Counted from the first letter of the stretch, positions 26,119 to 34,826 are shown. The stretch: 64,000 nt of DNA from JAGGTJ01 sp964457545 (GCA_964457545.1 CAYWEN010000015.1:1-64000), one strand, 5' to 3'. Notes: generated by a model from the sequence alone, not told the origin. Translations and numbers: made by a program.

Positions 26119-26226
26119 TTACTTGTTTTCCTTTGCCTTTGGAGTCAGCAGGATATAGTGTGACAATCCGGTTCCTGCAAGACCTTTGCAAAGTCTCCGA
26201 TAAGAAATAATCTTATGTGTCTTCAT
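26119..26226 (-). CDS. cbpA: 35-residue RiPP precursor peptide, CbpA-like
   Basis: The ATG at 26226 follows AGGAGGTGAAACAA, one of the strongest ribosome binding sites in the window. The peptide has a basic N terminus (MKTHKIISYRRLCKG), a single cysteine at residue 13, the Gly-rich segment KGLAGTGLSHYILL at residues 14-27 with His23 and Tyr24, and a lysine-rich tail. It lies 86 nt upstream of the radical SAM/SPASM gene on the same strand, the usual position of a modification substrate. The Cys, Tyr and His residues are candidate modification sites. The family name CbpA is from memory; the modified product has no known function that I can state. Confidence 0.78.
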   Translation of the reverse strand: MKTHKIISYRRLCKGLAGTGLSHYILLTPKAKENK

Positions 26227-26294
26227 TTGTTTCACCTCCTTGTATAATAGATTTATTGATTAACCTGCAAAAAAAGATTGGCACACCCTGTTGT

Positions 26295-26441
26295 TCAGCA
26301 CCTATCCGCAAACAGATTTTGCACACTGCCAGGCTCCCGATCATGGCACACCGGGCATCCCAATCCCATTGCCCAAAAAGGCATATTCCCATGTGCCGGG
26401 TTTACAGTTGCTTTTGCCCTTGCATTACAGATATTTCCCAT
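26295..26441 (-). CDS. Possible 48-residue open frame with CPVCH motif
   Basis: This frame lies between the riboswitch terminator and the peptide gene. It reads MGNICNARAKATV at the N terminus and contains GCPVCHDREPG, a CxxCH arrangement as in c-type heme sites, plus a terminal Cys. There is no ribosome binding site or signal peptide, and part of the region resembles the dispersed repeat. It may be untranslated leader. Confidence 0.2.
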   Translation of the reverse strand: MGNICNARAKATVNPAHGNMPFWAMGLGCPVCHDREPGSVQNLFADRC

Positions 26442-26462
26442 GCCAAAGGTGAGGGATAACCA

Positions 26463-26498
26463 CAAAAAAACCCGGCATACATAAATGTACACCGGGTT
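26463..26498 (-). terminator. Intrinsic terminator of the cobalamin riboswitch
   Basis: On the minus strand AACCCGG and CCGGGTT close a stem continued by GTACAT/GTATG pairing around a TTAT loop, followed by seven T residues. It begins about 29 nt after the aptamer's P1 stem, the expected position of an expression platform. With B12 bound it should stop transcription before the peptide and radical SAM genes. Confidence 0.85.
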
Positions 26499-26526
26499 CC
26501 CTTTACCATCAGGACATATCCCTTGC

Positions 26527-26878
26527 AAAACTCTTTCAGCAGGTCTTCTGACTTCTCTCCCCCTTTTGGCTGCCTTCCCACTTCAGTTTCCATGCATAAA
26601 TATCTTTTTTGCGTCAACCTGCGGGGTTTCTTGACCTTGCGCAAAACCCTCATTTCAGGCTGGAAACTTTCTATCCCACAATTGATTTGTGGGCATCCAA
26701 AGCAGTGACTTTAAAAAATGAGATACTTGAACAATGTCCCATTTTGTCCGGGATATGAACAAAACCGAATATTATACAAATGTCCCACAATGCCAAAGGG
26801 TTGTCTCTTAAACAGAGAGTTACAGCGGCGGGACCGTTACGGATTTACACCGTATTCCGAGATGCTGATTGAAGTTTT
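26527..26878 (-). promoter_or_regulatory. Cobalamin riboswitch aptamer, greatly enlarged
   Basis: On the minus strand the conserved cobalamin-aptamer elements occur in order: GGAATACGGTG, AAATCCG, ACGGTCCCGCCGCTGTAA (about 26822-26856), GTCACTGC (about 26703-26710), GTGGGAAGGC (about 26571-26580), and the B12 box AAGTCAGAAGACCTGC (26539-26554). P1 is supported by AAAACT/AGTTTT and CAGC/GCTG pairing at the ends. At about 352 nt it is far longer than the usual 180-220 nt. The excess is in two arms: about 105 nt before GTCACTGC and about 125 nt between it and GGGAAGG. Confidence 0.92.
26618..26710 (-). repeat. Dispersed repeat copy inside the riboswitch
   Basis: Read on the minus strand, the segment has the family order: CCCACAAATCAATTGTGGG, then AGTTTCCAGCCTGAAATGAG, then TTTTGCGCAAGGTCAAGAAA. 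The same series occurs at 50.6, 39.1, 47.3 and 51.9 kb. It fills the arm between GTCACTGC and GGGAAGG and is closed by AGTTTCCA pairing with TGGAAACT. Confidence 0.6.
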
Positions 26879-26946
26879 TAATTTTTTATTTGTCAAACCA
26901 GTTCAAAACAGACAGGCAAAATTGTCAGAACTGCTTTGTCGTGATT

Positions 26947-26976
26947 TTTATACACGGAACAATATTAACATGTCAA
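26947..26976 (-). promoter_or_regulatory. Sigma-70 type promoter of the riboswitch operon
   Basis: On the minus strand TTGACA (26976-26971) is followed after 18 nt by TATAAA (26952-26947). A start near 26940 would place the aptamer's P1 about 60 nt into the transcript. This is the best hexamer pair in the region. Confidence 0.65.
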
Positions 26977-27434
26977 CATCTTTTTGACCGTATTACCTGT
27001 CAATCCAAGATATGCCTTGAACAGCAGACAGGCAAACAATCCTGCAGACTGGACTGCCTGCCGTGGTTAACCCGGGACAATGCAGATATCAAGTAAAAGA
27101 CCGGTTGCAGATAAAGCCATGATAAAGACCATGATTTCATGCACAGGTTTTTATGCTTGACCATATAAAAAAAATGATTAATGTTAGTCAGTTTAAAGCC
27201 ATAAAGGGCCTTTTTGAACAATCCTTGCTGTCAATCTGCGGAATTCCCTGCAAGATACATGCACACCTAAATTTACGGATTGGAAACCGGACAGCAACAA
27301 AAATCTATTTACGGATAGGCAACAGTCAGTTTGACTTACAACAAAAACAGATACTTGCATCCAATTTTACATACCCAAAAGATTATACATGGATCAACAT
27401 TGAACAAAACAATTTCGGTATAAGGAGTAATACC

Positions 27435-28283
27435 ATGCCAAAAAACAATGCAGATGAATTCACAGGCGCCTCAAGGTATATCCTTGACGATGAACTGGCC
27501 AGAATAGTTAATATATCCATGGCACTGGAAATGCCACTCCTGCTCAAAGGAGAACCTGGGACAGGAAAAACCATGCTGGCATATGCAATAGCAGAGGCAA
27601 TGAATATGAAGCTTATTGTTCTTAATGTTAAATCCAGCATGAAACTGATTGAGGCACTATACCAATACGATACCCTTACAAGGCTGAATGATAGCCGTTT
27701 CGGGGATTCAAAAAGGGATGTGAGCAATATAAAAGAATATATTAAAATGGGCAAAATTGGTCAGGCCTTCACCTCAGAAGAAAAGGTAGTTCTGCTGATA
27801 GATGAAATCGACAAGGCTGATACCGATTTTCAGGATGACATGTTAGACGTCCTTGATCAGATGCAATTTGACATTATAGAGATAGACACCACCATAAAAG
27901 CAAAACACAGGCCTGTCATAATCATTACATCCAATTCAAAAAAAGACCTTTCTGATCCGTTTCTGGGCCGTTGCAATTTCCATCATATAGCATTCCCTGA
28001 ACCTGACATGATGAGAAAAATCATACAGGTTCACTTTCCCGATATAGGCAGGGACATCCTCGAAAATTCCATAAGGGCATTTTACAAAATGCGTGAGTTC
28101 AGGGGCATTGAAAAAAAACCTGCCACAAGGGAACTGATCAACTGGATACGTGCCCTCAAGGCTGATCCTGATTTCAAGATCAACCGTATGAAAAAAGGTG
28201 ATATCCCTTATCTTGGCGTTTTGTTTAAAAAGAGCCCTGATTACAACATTGCAAAAAGCTACATAAATCGAATGAGGATATAG
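27435..28283 (+). CDS. MoxR-type AAA ATPase
   Basis: The 282-residue ATPase has Walker A GEPGTGKT (about residues 38-45), Walker B VVLLIDEIDKAD, and a sensor 1 region VIIITSNSKKDLSDPFLGRCNF. MoxR ATPases work with VWA proteins as chaperone-like systems that assemble or activate other complexes, and such a partner follows two bases after the stop. I chose the ATG at 27435, preceded by TAAGGAGT. The frame is open back to 27153, but that stretch has no family similarity and looks intergenic. The pair has no third gene, so the client is unknown. Confidence 0.9.
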   Translation: MPKNNADEFTGASRYILDDELARIVNISMALEMPLLLKGEPGTGKTMLAYAIAEAMNMKLIVLNVKSSMKLIEALYQYDTLTRLNDSRFGDSKRDVSNIKEYIKMGKIGQAFTSEEKVVLLIDEIDKADTDFQDDMLDVLDQMQFDIIEIDTTIKAKHRPVIIITSNSKKDLSDPFLGRCNFHHIAFPEPDMMRKIIQVHFPDIGRDILENSIRAFYKMREFRGIEKKPATRELINWIRALKADPDFKINRMKKGDIPYLGVLFKKSPDYNIAKSYINRMRI

Positions 28284-28285
28284 TC

Positions 28286-29479
28286 ATGTTTACCGGTTTT
28301 TTTTATCTGCTTAAACAGGTAGGGATCCCCGTGTCACCTACATCCTTTCTCAGGCTGCAAAAAGCCCTGAGCATGGGGCTTATAACATCTCTTGATAATT
28401 TTTATACAGATGCCAGATGTATCCTTATCAAAAATGAAAGATATTTTGATCTGTATGACCAGGTATTTGCCCACTACTTCAAGGGTGCTGATCTGAAAGA
28501 TCCGGAAGAAATGGAACTGACCGAGGTGGCAAGAAGTATGCTGGAACAATGGTTGAAAGACCCCAAGGAACTGGCAGAAGCCCTTGGCATTGATGAGGAT
28601 TCACTAAACAAACTGAGCCCTGAAGAACTCCTCCAGTATTTTCTGGACAGGCTGAAAGAACAGACCGAAGAACATCATGGAGGAAGCAAATGGATCGGCA
28701 CAGGAGGCACATCACCGGTAGGCCATTCCGGATACCATCCCGGAGGGATGAGAGTGGGAGGCAGATCCAGGAACAAATCCGCAGTTAAAGTGGCCATGGA
28801 CAGAAGATACAAGGACTATTCCCAGGAAGGACCGCTTACCCAATCCCAGATAGGAGAGGCCCTGAAGAGGCTCAGAAACATGATTCCGGTAGGGCCCAAG
28901 GATGTGGTTAATGTAGATGAGACTATCTATCAGACAATGAAAAAAGGAGGGGAAATAGAGATAGTCTTTGATCGAAGCCTCAAAGACCGACTCAAGGTGA
29001 TACTGGCCATAGACAACGGCGGATGGTCAATGGAACCTTATGTAAGCCTGGTTCAAACCCTGTTCAATCACGCAAGGACCCAGTTCAAGGATATAAAAAC
29101 GTTTTTCTTTCACAATACAATATACGATTATCTCTGGGAGGACCCTGCACGTTTCAGAAAGCCTTTCAAGGTTGATGACCTGGCTCGCTTGGATCCTGAA
29201 ACACGGTTTATAATTGTAGGAGATGCAAGCATGGCCCCCTATGAACTTACTGCCACTGACGGGTCCATTCACATTGAGGAAAGATCATCTCTTCCAAGTT
29301 ACAGAAGACTTCAATTCATTGCTGAAACATTCCCCTATGCCGTATGGTTAAATCCAAAGATGGAAACAGAATGGCCTTATACACACACAATCAATGCAAT
29401 AAGAAACATCTTTCCAATGTTTGAACTGACCATAGATGGTCTGGAGAAGGCAGTCGCCTACATGATGACCAGACATTAA
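28286..29479 (+). CDS. CoxE-like VWA-domain protein
   Basis: The 397-residue protein starts with a helical CoxE-type region (GFFYLLKQVGIPVSPTSFLRLQKALSMGL). It has a glycine-rich linker near residues 130-165 (GGSKWIGTGGTSPVGHSGYHPGG) and a C-terminal von Willebrand A-like domain whose metal site is unconventional: LAIDNGGWSM replaces DxSxS. Positions near residue 300 read IVGDASMAPYEL. It is cytoplasmic. Together with the preceding MoxR ATPase it forms a two-gene unit commonly annotated as a MoxR/VWA pair. Confidence 0.85.
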   Translation: MFTGFFYLLKQVGIPVSPTSFLRLQKALSMGLITSLDNFYTDARCILIKNERYFDLYDQVFAHYFKGADLKDPEEMELTEVARSMLEQWLKDPKELAEALGIDEDSLNKLSPEELLQYFLDRLKEQTEEHHGGSKWIGTGGTSPVGHSGYHPGGMRVGGRSRNKSAVKVAMDRRYKDYSQEGPLTQSQIGEALKRLRNMIPVGPKDVVNVDETIYQTMKKGGEIEIVFDRSLKDRLKVILAIDNGGWSMEPYVSLVQTLFNHARTQFKDIKTFFFHNTIYDYLWEDPARFRKPFKVDDLARLDPETRFIIVGDASMAPYELTATDGSIHIEERSSLPSYRRLQFIAETFPYAVWLNPKMETEWPYTHTINAIRNIFPMFELTIDGLEKAVAYMMTRH

Positions 29480-29576
29480 AGGCCCTGCAAAAAAATCGCA
29501 GATGTCACTCTGCCTGAACACCCCGGTTTTATGACAAACAACCATCATGTATTGTACCAAAGATTATATGCAAGTA

Positions 29577-31034
29577 TTAAACAGGGGATTTTTTGCGTCT
29601 TAATCTGACTACGGTCTCAATATGGTATGTATGTGGAAACATGTCTATTGGCTGTACATCCAGGATATCATAATTACCGGCCATCATAGAAAGATCACGG
29701 GCAAGACTTGCCGGATTGCATGAAACATATACAACCCTTTCTGGTGACAGGGCAAGCACCTTGCCCACCACATCCTTGTGCATCCCTGCCCGTGGAGGAT
29801 CAACAATGATTACATCCGGTACGGCTTTTACATTTGACAACTCTTCCTTTATGTCCCCCAACACAAAACGGCAGTTTTCAACAGAATTGATTGCACAGTT
29901 TTCCTGTGCATTCAGCACTGCACTTGTGCTAATCTCAAAACCAACAATTTCTCTGGCCAGACCTGACAGGAAAATCGGGATCGTTCCTGTGCCGCTGTAA
30001 AGGTCAAAAACCGTCTCATGACCTGTTAATTCCGCATATTCCATTACCTTTCCATACAGTTTTTCTGCAGCACGTGTGTTTGTTTGAAAAAAAGAATTTG
30101 CAGATACCTGAAAAACAAACTGTCCAATCCTGTCTTCTATAATCCCCCTCCCCTCAAGGACGAGCTCCTGTTCACCGACAGCAACGCCAGCCTTTCTCCC
30201 TGTTATATTGTTGACAACAGTTATATCTGCATCTCCGGCCACATCCGAGATTACATCTGTTAACGAAGAGGCTACATCTGATATACTGCGTGAAGTAACA
30301 ATATTTACCATAAACTGATCAAATGCGGTTGAATAACGTATACCCAGAAATCTCCATACCCCTTCATGTGTCTTAAGGTTGTAAACCGGGATACGACTCG
30401 TCTTTGCGAATCTCTTTACAGCCACAAGAATCTTGTTTCCCATGTCCTGCTGAAGAATACACCGGTCTATATCAATAACATTCTTGAAGGATCCCGGAAT
30501 ATGAAACCCAAGAGCAAAGTCTCCTGTTGCCTTTCTCATGGCATTAAAACGGTCTGCACCAGAAGGACACATATCAATCCTGTCATGAGCCTGTACAACA
30601 GTCTCATCCGGCATAAACCATCTCCGATCTGAAAATGAGAACTCCATCTTGTTGCGGTATGCAAATATATCATCTGACGCAATTACGGTATGAACAGAAA
30701 TATCAAGCCCACAAATGCGTGTTATGGCCTCTTTCAACTGCTCTCTCTTGTACCTGAGCTGGGCCTCATAGGCAACATTCTGAATCTGGCATCCCCCGCA
30801 ATAATTAAAGTACGGACACAGGGGAGTGACTCTGTCCGGTGATGCCTCTGATATCTTTTCAATCACGGCTTCGGCATAATCCCTTTTTTTCCTGTATATC
30901 CTGGCAACAAGCCTGTCTCCGGGAACACCTCCCCTTACAAAGACAATAAATTTCCCTGCTCTGCCAATGCCCTTTCCCCCATAGGCCATCTTTTCTATTT
31001 CAAGTTCTACAAGATCTCCCTTACGTACAGTCAT
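29577..31034 (-). CDS. rlmD: RNA uracil-C5 methyltransferase, RlmD/TrmA family
   Basis: The 485-residue enzyme has an N-terminal TRAM domain (about residues 1-60; KGDLVELEIEKMAYGGKGIGR), a 4Fe-4S cysteine motif CPYFNYCGGCQIQN, and a C-terminal SAM methyltransferase domain (VFDLYSGTGTIPIFL). The catalytic region reads VIIVDPPRAGMHKDVVGKVL and VVYVSCNPASLARDLSMM, where the SCNP cysteine is the nucleophile. The iron-sulfur motif favours RlmD-type 23S rRNA U1939 methylation, although RlmC or TrmA-like specificity cannot be excluded. It lies 183 nt downstream of cbiD. Confidence 0.9.
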   Translation of the reverse strand: MTVRKGDLVELEIEKMAYGGKGIGRAGKFIVFVRGGVPGDRLVARIYRKKRDYAEAVIEKISEASPDRVTPLCPYFNYCGGCQIQNVAYEAQLRYKREQLKEAITRICGLDISVHTVIASDDIFAYRNKMEFSFSDRRWFMPDETVVQAHDRIDMCPSGADRFNAMRKATGDFALGFHIPGSFKNVIDIDRCILQQDMGNKILVAVKRFAKTSRIPVYNLKTHEGVWRFLGIRYSTAFDQFMVNIVTSRSISDVASSLTDVISDVAGDADITVVNNITGRKAGVAVGEQELVLEGRGIIEDRIGQFVFQVSANSFFQTNTRAAEKLYGKVMEYAELTGHETVFDLYSGTGTIPIFLSGLAREIVGFEISTSAVLNAQENCAINSVENCRFVLGDIKEELSNVKAVPDVIIVDPPRAGMHKDVVGKVLALSPERVVYVSCNPASLARDLSMMAGNYDILDVQPIDMFPHTYHIETVVRLRRKKSPV

Positions 31035-31217
31035 TACAATATCCCTGACAGGCCCATCAGCACCTGCCCACAGATTGGTTTTTGGACAATCCCGCAGGGA
31101 ATTCCGCAGATTGACACCAAAGATTGTGTGAAAAGACCATTTATGAATGAAAACTGATTATGTTAAGGTAACAACAAGGAAACAGCCCACCTGCATGTGT
31201 ATAAAAACCAGGCCATA

Positions 31218-32471
31218 TTAGCGGGATATGACAGACGGAGCCCTGTCCATACGGCACACAGGCTTTCCACTCATATCAAACAGGTAAAATGAAACAGACT
31301 GGTCTTTGCCTGCAAACCTGCACGCAACATCAAGGGCCTTTGATGTTATACCGGCAAAAACAGGTCCTGGATTAACAGAGCCTATAATCATATCAAAAAC
31401 CTCCCGTGCCGTATTTGCATTTCTTATCCTGTTTACATCTTTCATTCCAAATTCCAGACACCAGTCCGCAAGTGTATCAAAGCTGATTCGAGATTCCCTT
31501 GCATGGGTATATTCAAAGCCCTGTGCCATCTTGACAAGCTTGCCAAAAAAACATGCTATAACAATACGGGCAAAAGCTCTGCACATAGCCTCTTTCAAAG
31601 AAAAGGCAAAAAAATCAGCGATCTGAATAAAGGCCTGTTCAGGAAGCGGCTCATAATTCTTTAAAAACTTTTCGCTCTTTCCACCTGTACTAAGAGCAAT
31701 AGTGTCAATTTTGGCGGACACGGCAACATCCATACCCATTGTTATGGTACTCTCATATGCCTCATTGGAAAAGGGAATAACCGTACCCCTTGTGCCAAGT
31801 ATGGATATGCCCCCAACTATTCCAAGACGCAGGTTCATGGTATGGAGCGCAATCCTTTCACCATCCGGGACATGTACAGTAACTGTAACACTCCCTTTAC
31901 CCCCGGCCTCTGCCATAGCTTCAAGAACAGCCTTTCTTATCTGCCGCATCGGACCAGGATTGATGGCAGGCTCTCCCGGGGGAACAGGAAGGCCAGGCAG
32001 CGTTACCACCCCCACACCTTTACCTCCACGGATGTTTACTGATCTGTCCGGACCTTCAGGATCAATAATAACATCGCAAAATATTCTTGCCCTGTGCGTG
32101 GCATCAGGATCATCCCCTCCATCCTTTATTACCAACACCCTTGCAGATCCTGCCGAAACCCGAATATCCTCTATAGGAATTCTGAGTCGGCCCTCTTCTG
32201 GACATGGCACATCCACATCACATAAACACAACTTTTTACAGAAGGCCCCGACAGGGCTCGATCCCTGCTTCCGCATGGCAAATCTGTCAAGAAGCGCAAG
32301 CACACCTGCCTTTGCTGCAGCTGAAACCGCCGAACCTGTAGTAAATCCTACAAGAAGTCCCCTTTCAGTACGATTTTCTCTTCGGCCGTCATAAAGATAA
32401 CATTCCTCCCTGCTGGCAGGACCGCCTTGTTTTTCCTGTTTACAACAAGGAGATTGAGCATCAGAACACAT
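31218..32471 (-). CDS. cbiD: CbiD, cobalt-precorrin-5B C1-methyltransferase
   Basis: CbiD methylates C1 of the corrin ring in the anaerobic cobalamin pathway. The 417-residue protein contains the family start GFTTGSAVSAAAKAGVLALL at about residue 40, PMRQIRKAVLEAM, LGIVGGISILGTRGTVIPFS and STGGKSEKFLKNYEPLPEQ. It has about 40 extra residues at the N terminus with several cysteines (DAQSPCCKQE); a later start is possible. I chose the ATG at 32471 behind GAGG rather than the TTG at 32480. It is the last of the cob genes in transcription order. Confidence 0.94.
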   Translation of the reverse strand: MCSDAQSPCCKQEKQGGPASREECYLYDGRRENRTERGLLVGFTTGSAVSAAAKAGVLALLDRFAMRKQGSSPVGAFCKKLCLCDVDVPCPEEGRLRIPIEDIRVSAGSARVLVIKDGGDDPDATHRARIFCDVIIDPEGPDRSVNIRGGKGVGVVTLPGLPVPPGEPAINPGPMRQIRKAVLEAMAEAGGKGSVTVTVHVPDGERIALHTMNLRLGIVGGISILGTRGTVIPFSNEAYESTITMGMDVAVSAKIDTIALSTGGKSEKFLKNYEPLPEQAFIQIADFFAFSLKEAMCRAFARIVIACFFGKLVKMAQGFEYTHARESRISFDTLADWCLEFGMKDVNRIRNANTAREVFDMIIGSVNPGPVFAGITSKALDVACRFAGKDQSVSFYLFDMSGKPVCRMDRAPSVISR

Positions 32472-32529
32472 CAAAAGCAACCTCTGACAATAAAATCAGG
32501 TTCTTATCCTGCAAACAGAAAACAGGCAT

Positions 32530-33180
32530 CTATTTCCCGGCCTCCCTCAGGGCAATGACCGCCAGCTGATTTACCACGGCAGCAGCCAGTGCAGAACCGC
32601 CTTTCCGTCCCTTAATGGTGATATATGGAACATCTTCCTGCATCATCAGGTAATCCTTTGATTCAACCGCATTTACAAAACCCACAGGCATACCAACAAC
32701 TAAAGAAGGAGAACATTTTTTCTCTCTTACACGATCAAGCAGCCTTATAAGGGCAGTTGGCGCATTACCAACCACATATATTCCCCCCCCAAGCCGCAAA
32801 CAGGCAAAATCAATCGCTGCATGTGCCCTTGTAATTTTCCGCTCCAATGAATCATGTTTTACATTTTCGTCTTTTATAAAACATTCCACACGGCATCCAA
32901 GCCTATCCATACGACCCGAGGTTATACCTGCCCTGGCCATGTTTGTATCAGTAACAACAGTACATCCGTTAAGTAGCGCCTTTATGCCAGCATCAACCGC
33001 TGCGGGATGAAACCTTGCAATGGAAAGCATCTCGAAATCAGCAGTGGTATGAATCATCCTGCGAACAATCTCCCACTGAGCGCCTTGAAAGGGCCTTGGC
33101 TCAGGCACTTCAGAATCTATGATTGCAAAAGAACGTGCTTCTATTTCATGCGGTTTTATGGAGAGTGGATCAATTTTCAT
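32530..33180 (-). CDS. cbiC: CbiC, cobalt-precorrin-8 methylmutase
   Basis: CbiC moves a methyl group from C11 to C12, converting cobalt-precorrin-8 to cobyrinate. The 216-residue length is typical. Family segments include IEARSFAIIDSE, EIVRRMIHTTADFEM with the catalytic-region histidine, GCTVVTDTNMARAGI, GNAPTALIRLL and VGMPVGFVNAVESKD. Its start overlaps the end of cbiA by four bases, so the two are translationally coupled. Confidence 0.96.
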   Translation of the reverse strand: MKIDPLSIKPHEIEARSFAIIDSEVPEPRPFQGAQWEIVRRMIHTTADFEMLSIARFHPAAVDAGIKALLNGCTVVTDTNMARAGITSGRMDRLGCRVECFIKDENVKHDSLERKITRAHAAIDFACLRLGGGIYVVGNAPTALIRLLDRVREKKCSPSLVVGMPVGFVNAVESKDYLMMQEDVPYITIKGRKGGSALAAAVVNQLAVIALREAGK

Positions 33181-34715
33181 GGCTTCTCCCTGCAGTAATC
33201 TACAAAATTTTCAGCGACAACGGGGTTGGAGCCCCAATGGAGATGTATATAAGAGGCAAGCACCCTGTCTTTCATAAACCCCTCGATTGCATGACTTTTT
33301 CCTCTGCGATCCCTGACCTCGTATATCGATATAACGCTACATCCCTCAGTATCCGCCCTGGAATAGTGAAATTCATGTCCCCTCACCACAATTCCGGAAG
33401 GACCAAGCAAGGACGCCTTTTTTGCAACAATCTCCCTGTAACCAAGTGCCCTGAATCTATGTTCCATGTGACATGACAAGGGAAAGATTCCTGCCATTTC
33501 AAAGGATCTCCCCTCAGTGTCTGACATTTTTTCCATCAGGTACATAAAACCGCCACATTCCGCATATATAACACCCATATCAGCTGCAAAGCTTCTTATG
33601 TCACAAAAAAGGGACGTGTTCATAGACAGTCTTCTGCAGTATAGCTCAGGATAACCGCCTCCCAATATTATTGCCTGAATATCCCTGGGCAGATATTTGT
33701 CTCTCAAAGGGGAAAAGGGAACGAGCTCCGCTCCTGCTTCAGCAAGCAACCTCAAATTTTCTCCATAATAAAAGCAAAATGCCTCATCCCTTGCAACAGC
33801 TATTCTTACCCGCCTGTTAAAGACACAACCTTTGACGGCCATATCCTCAGGCCTGTCATTGGACATTGCATCAGCCAAACCGGGGTACCCTCCCAGTGTC
33901 CTGACATCCACAGGAGACTGTTCATGGTCCAGAGTCATAGATGCCGGTTTTTCTGAGGCCTCATTGTACTGGGATCGCCATTCTGACCTTGAGCAGACAT
34001 CCTGCCTGCCTGGATCACATGCCCCGCATCTTTCCGCAATCTCAAGAAGATTATCAAGGCTTATACCCTTTTCTATCCAGTCTGCAAGCTGTTTCTTCCG
34101 GACCGGCCCCATACCCATATCATCTGCAGTAACAAGCCCGAGGTGTCTCGAAGGTATCTCTATTCCTTCTGTCCTCAAAAGCGCACCAACTACCGGAATA
34201 TCAGAAATGGAACCCATTGCATCTTCAATAATCTCCCGGTGTGCGGCACTCCCGATTCTGTTCAGAATAACGCCACATATATTCAGATCAGGATCAAAAG
34301 TTTTAAAACCAAGCACAACAGCAGCCGCAGACCTTGCCATAGACCTTGCATCTACCACAAGAAAAACCGGCAGGCCAAGCCATTTGGCCATCTGTGCTGT
34401 TGAGCCTGAGTCATCTTTACCGGAAAAACCGTCAAACAATCCCATCACTCCTTCAATCAGGGCAACATCTGCTCCGGCTATACAATGTCTGAATATGCCG
34501 AGGTTGTATTGGGCGTCCATCATCCAGCCATCCAGGTTATGAGATTCCCTCCCTGTAACAAGCCTGTGATGTCCCGGATCAATAAAATCAGGCCCTACCT
34601 TGAAAGGCTGAACAGCAAGGCCCTTTCTGACAAGAGCAGCCATAATTCCAAGGGATACGGAAGTCTTGCCGCAGCCACTATGGGTCCCTGCTATTACAAA
34701 AGCAGGCAATGTCAT
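33177..34715 (-). CDS. cbiA: CbiA, cobyrinate a,c-diamide synthase
   Basis: CbiA amidates the a and c side chains of cobyrinate using glutamine and ATP. The N-terminal domain has the P-loop GTHSGCGKTSVSLGI. The C-terminal type I-like glutamine amidotransferase domain has IILGGGYPELY and the nucleophilic cysteine in VIYAECGGFMYLME. The 512-residue length is slightly above usual because of a variable middle linker. I chose the ATG at 34715 directly after CTGGGGGGAGAT; the frame runs to 34892 across a dispersed repeat copy. It overlaps cbiC at its 3' end. Confidence 0.95.
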   Translation of the reverse strand: MTLPAFVIAGTHSGCGKTSVSLGIMAALVRKGLAVQPFKVGPDFIDPGHHRLVTGRESHNLDGWMMDAQYNLGIFRHCIAGADVALIEGVMGLFDGFSGKDDSGSTAQMAKWLGLPVFLVVDARSMARSAAAVVLGFKTFDPDLNICGVILNRIGSAAHREIIEDAMGSISDIPVVGALLRTEGIEIPSRHLGLVTADDMGMGPVRKKQLADWIEKGISLDNLLEIAERCGACDPGRQDVCSRSEWRSQYNEASEKPASMTLDHEQSPVDVRTLGGYPGLADAMSNDRPEDMAVKGCVFNRRVRIAVARDEAFCFYYGENLRLLAEAGAELVPFSPLRDKYLPRDIQAIILGGGYPELYCRRLSMNTSLFCDIRSFAADMGVIYAECGGFMYLMEKMSDTEGRSFEMAGIFPLSCHMEHRFRALGYREIVAKKASLLGPSGIVVRGHEFHYSRADTEGCSVISIYEVRDRRGKSHAIEGFMKDRVLASYIHLHWGSNPVVAENFVDYCREKP

Positions 34716-34732
34716 ATCTCCCCCCAGGAATC

Positions 34733-34826
34733 TTGGATAATGACCATACAGAAACAGATTCTGGTCACCATCTGGTTTCCAACCCATAAATAAGATAGTT
34801 TGTTCAAAAGCAAGGCATACAAAAAA
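34733..34826 (+). repeat. Dispersed intergenic repeat, copy between cbiP and cbiA
   Basis: Landmarks are ACAGAAACAGATTCTGGTCA, then GGTTTCCAACCCATAAATAA, then TTTGTTCAAAAGC. It occupies most of the 186-nt gap between cbiP and cbiA, so it would be transcribed inside the operon. Confidence 0.45.

Noticed and set aside
26891..26896. TTGACA on the minus strand as the -35 box of the riboswitch operon
   Set aside because: A start from it would lie inside the P1 stem of the aptamer. The TTGACA/TATAAA pair at 26971-26947 puts the start about 60 nt upstream instead.
27153..27434. N-terminal extension of the MoxR ATPase by 94 codons
   Set aside because: The extension has no AAA or MoxR similarity and shares repeat-like sequence with other intergenic regions. 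A good ribosome binding site precedes the ATG at 27435.
31702..32394. 230-codon plus-strand frame opposite cbiD
   Set aside because: It is a shadow of the cbiD coding sequence with no recognisable protein content.
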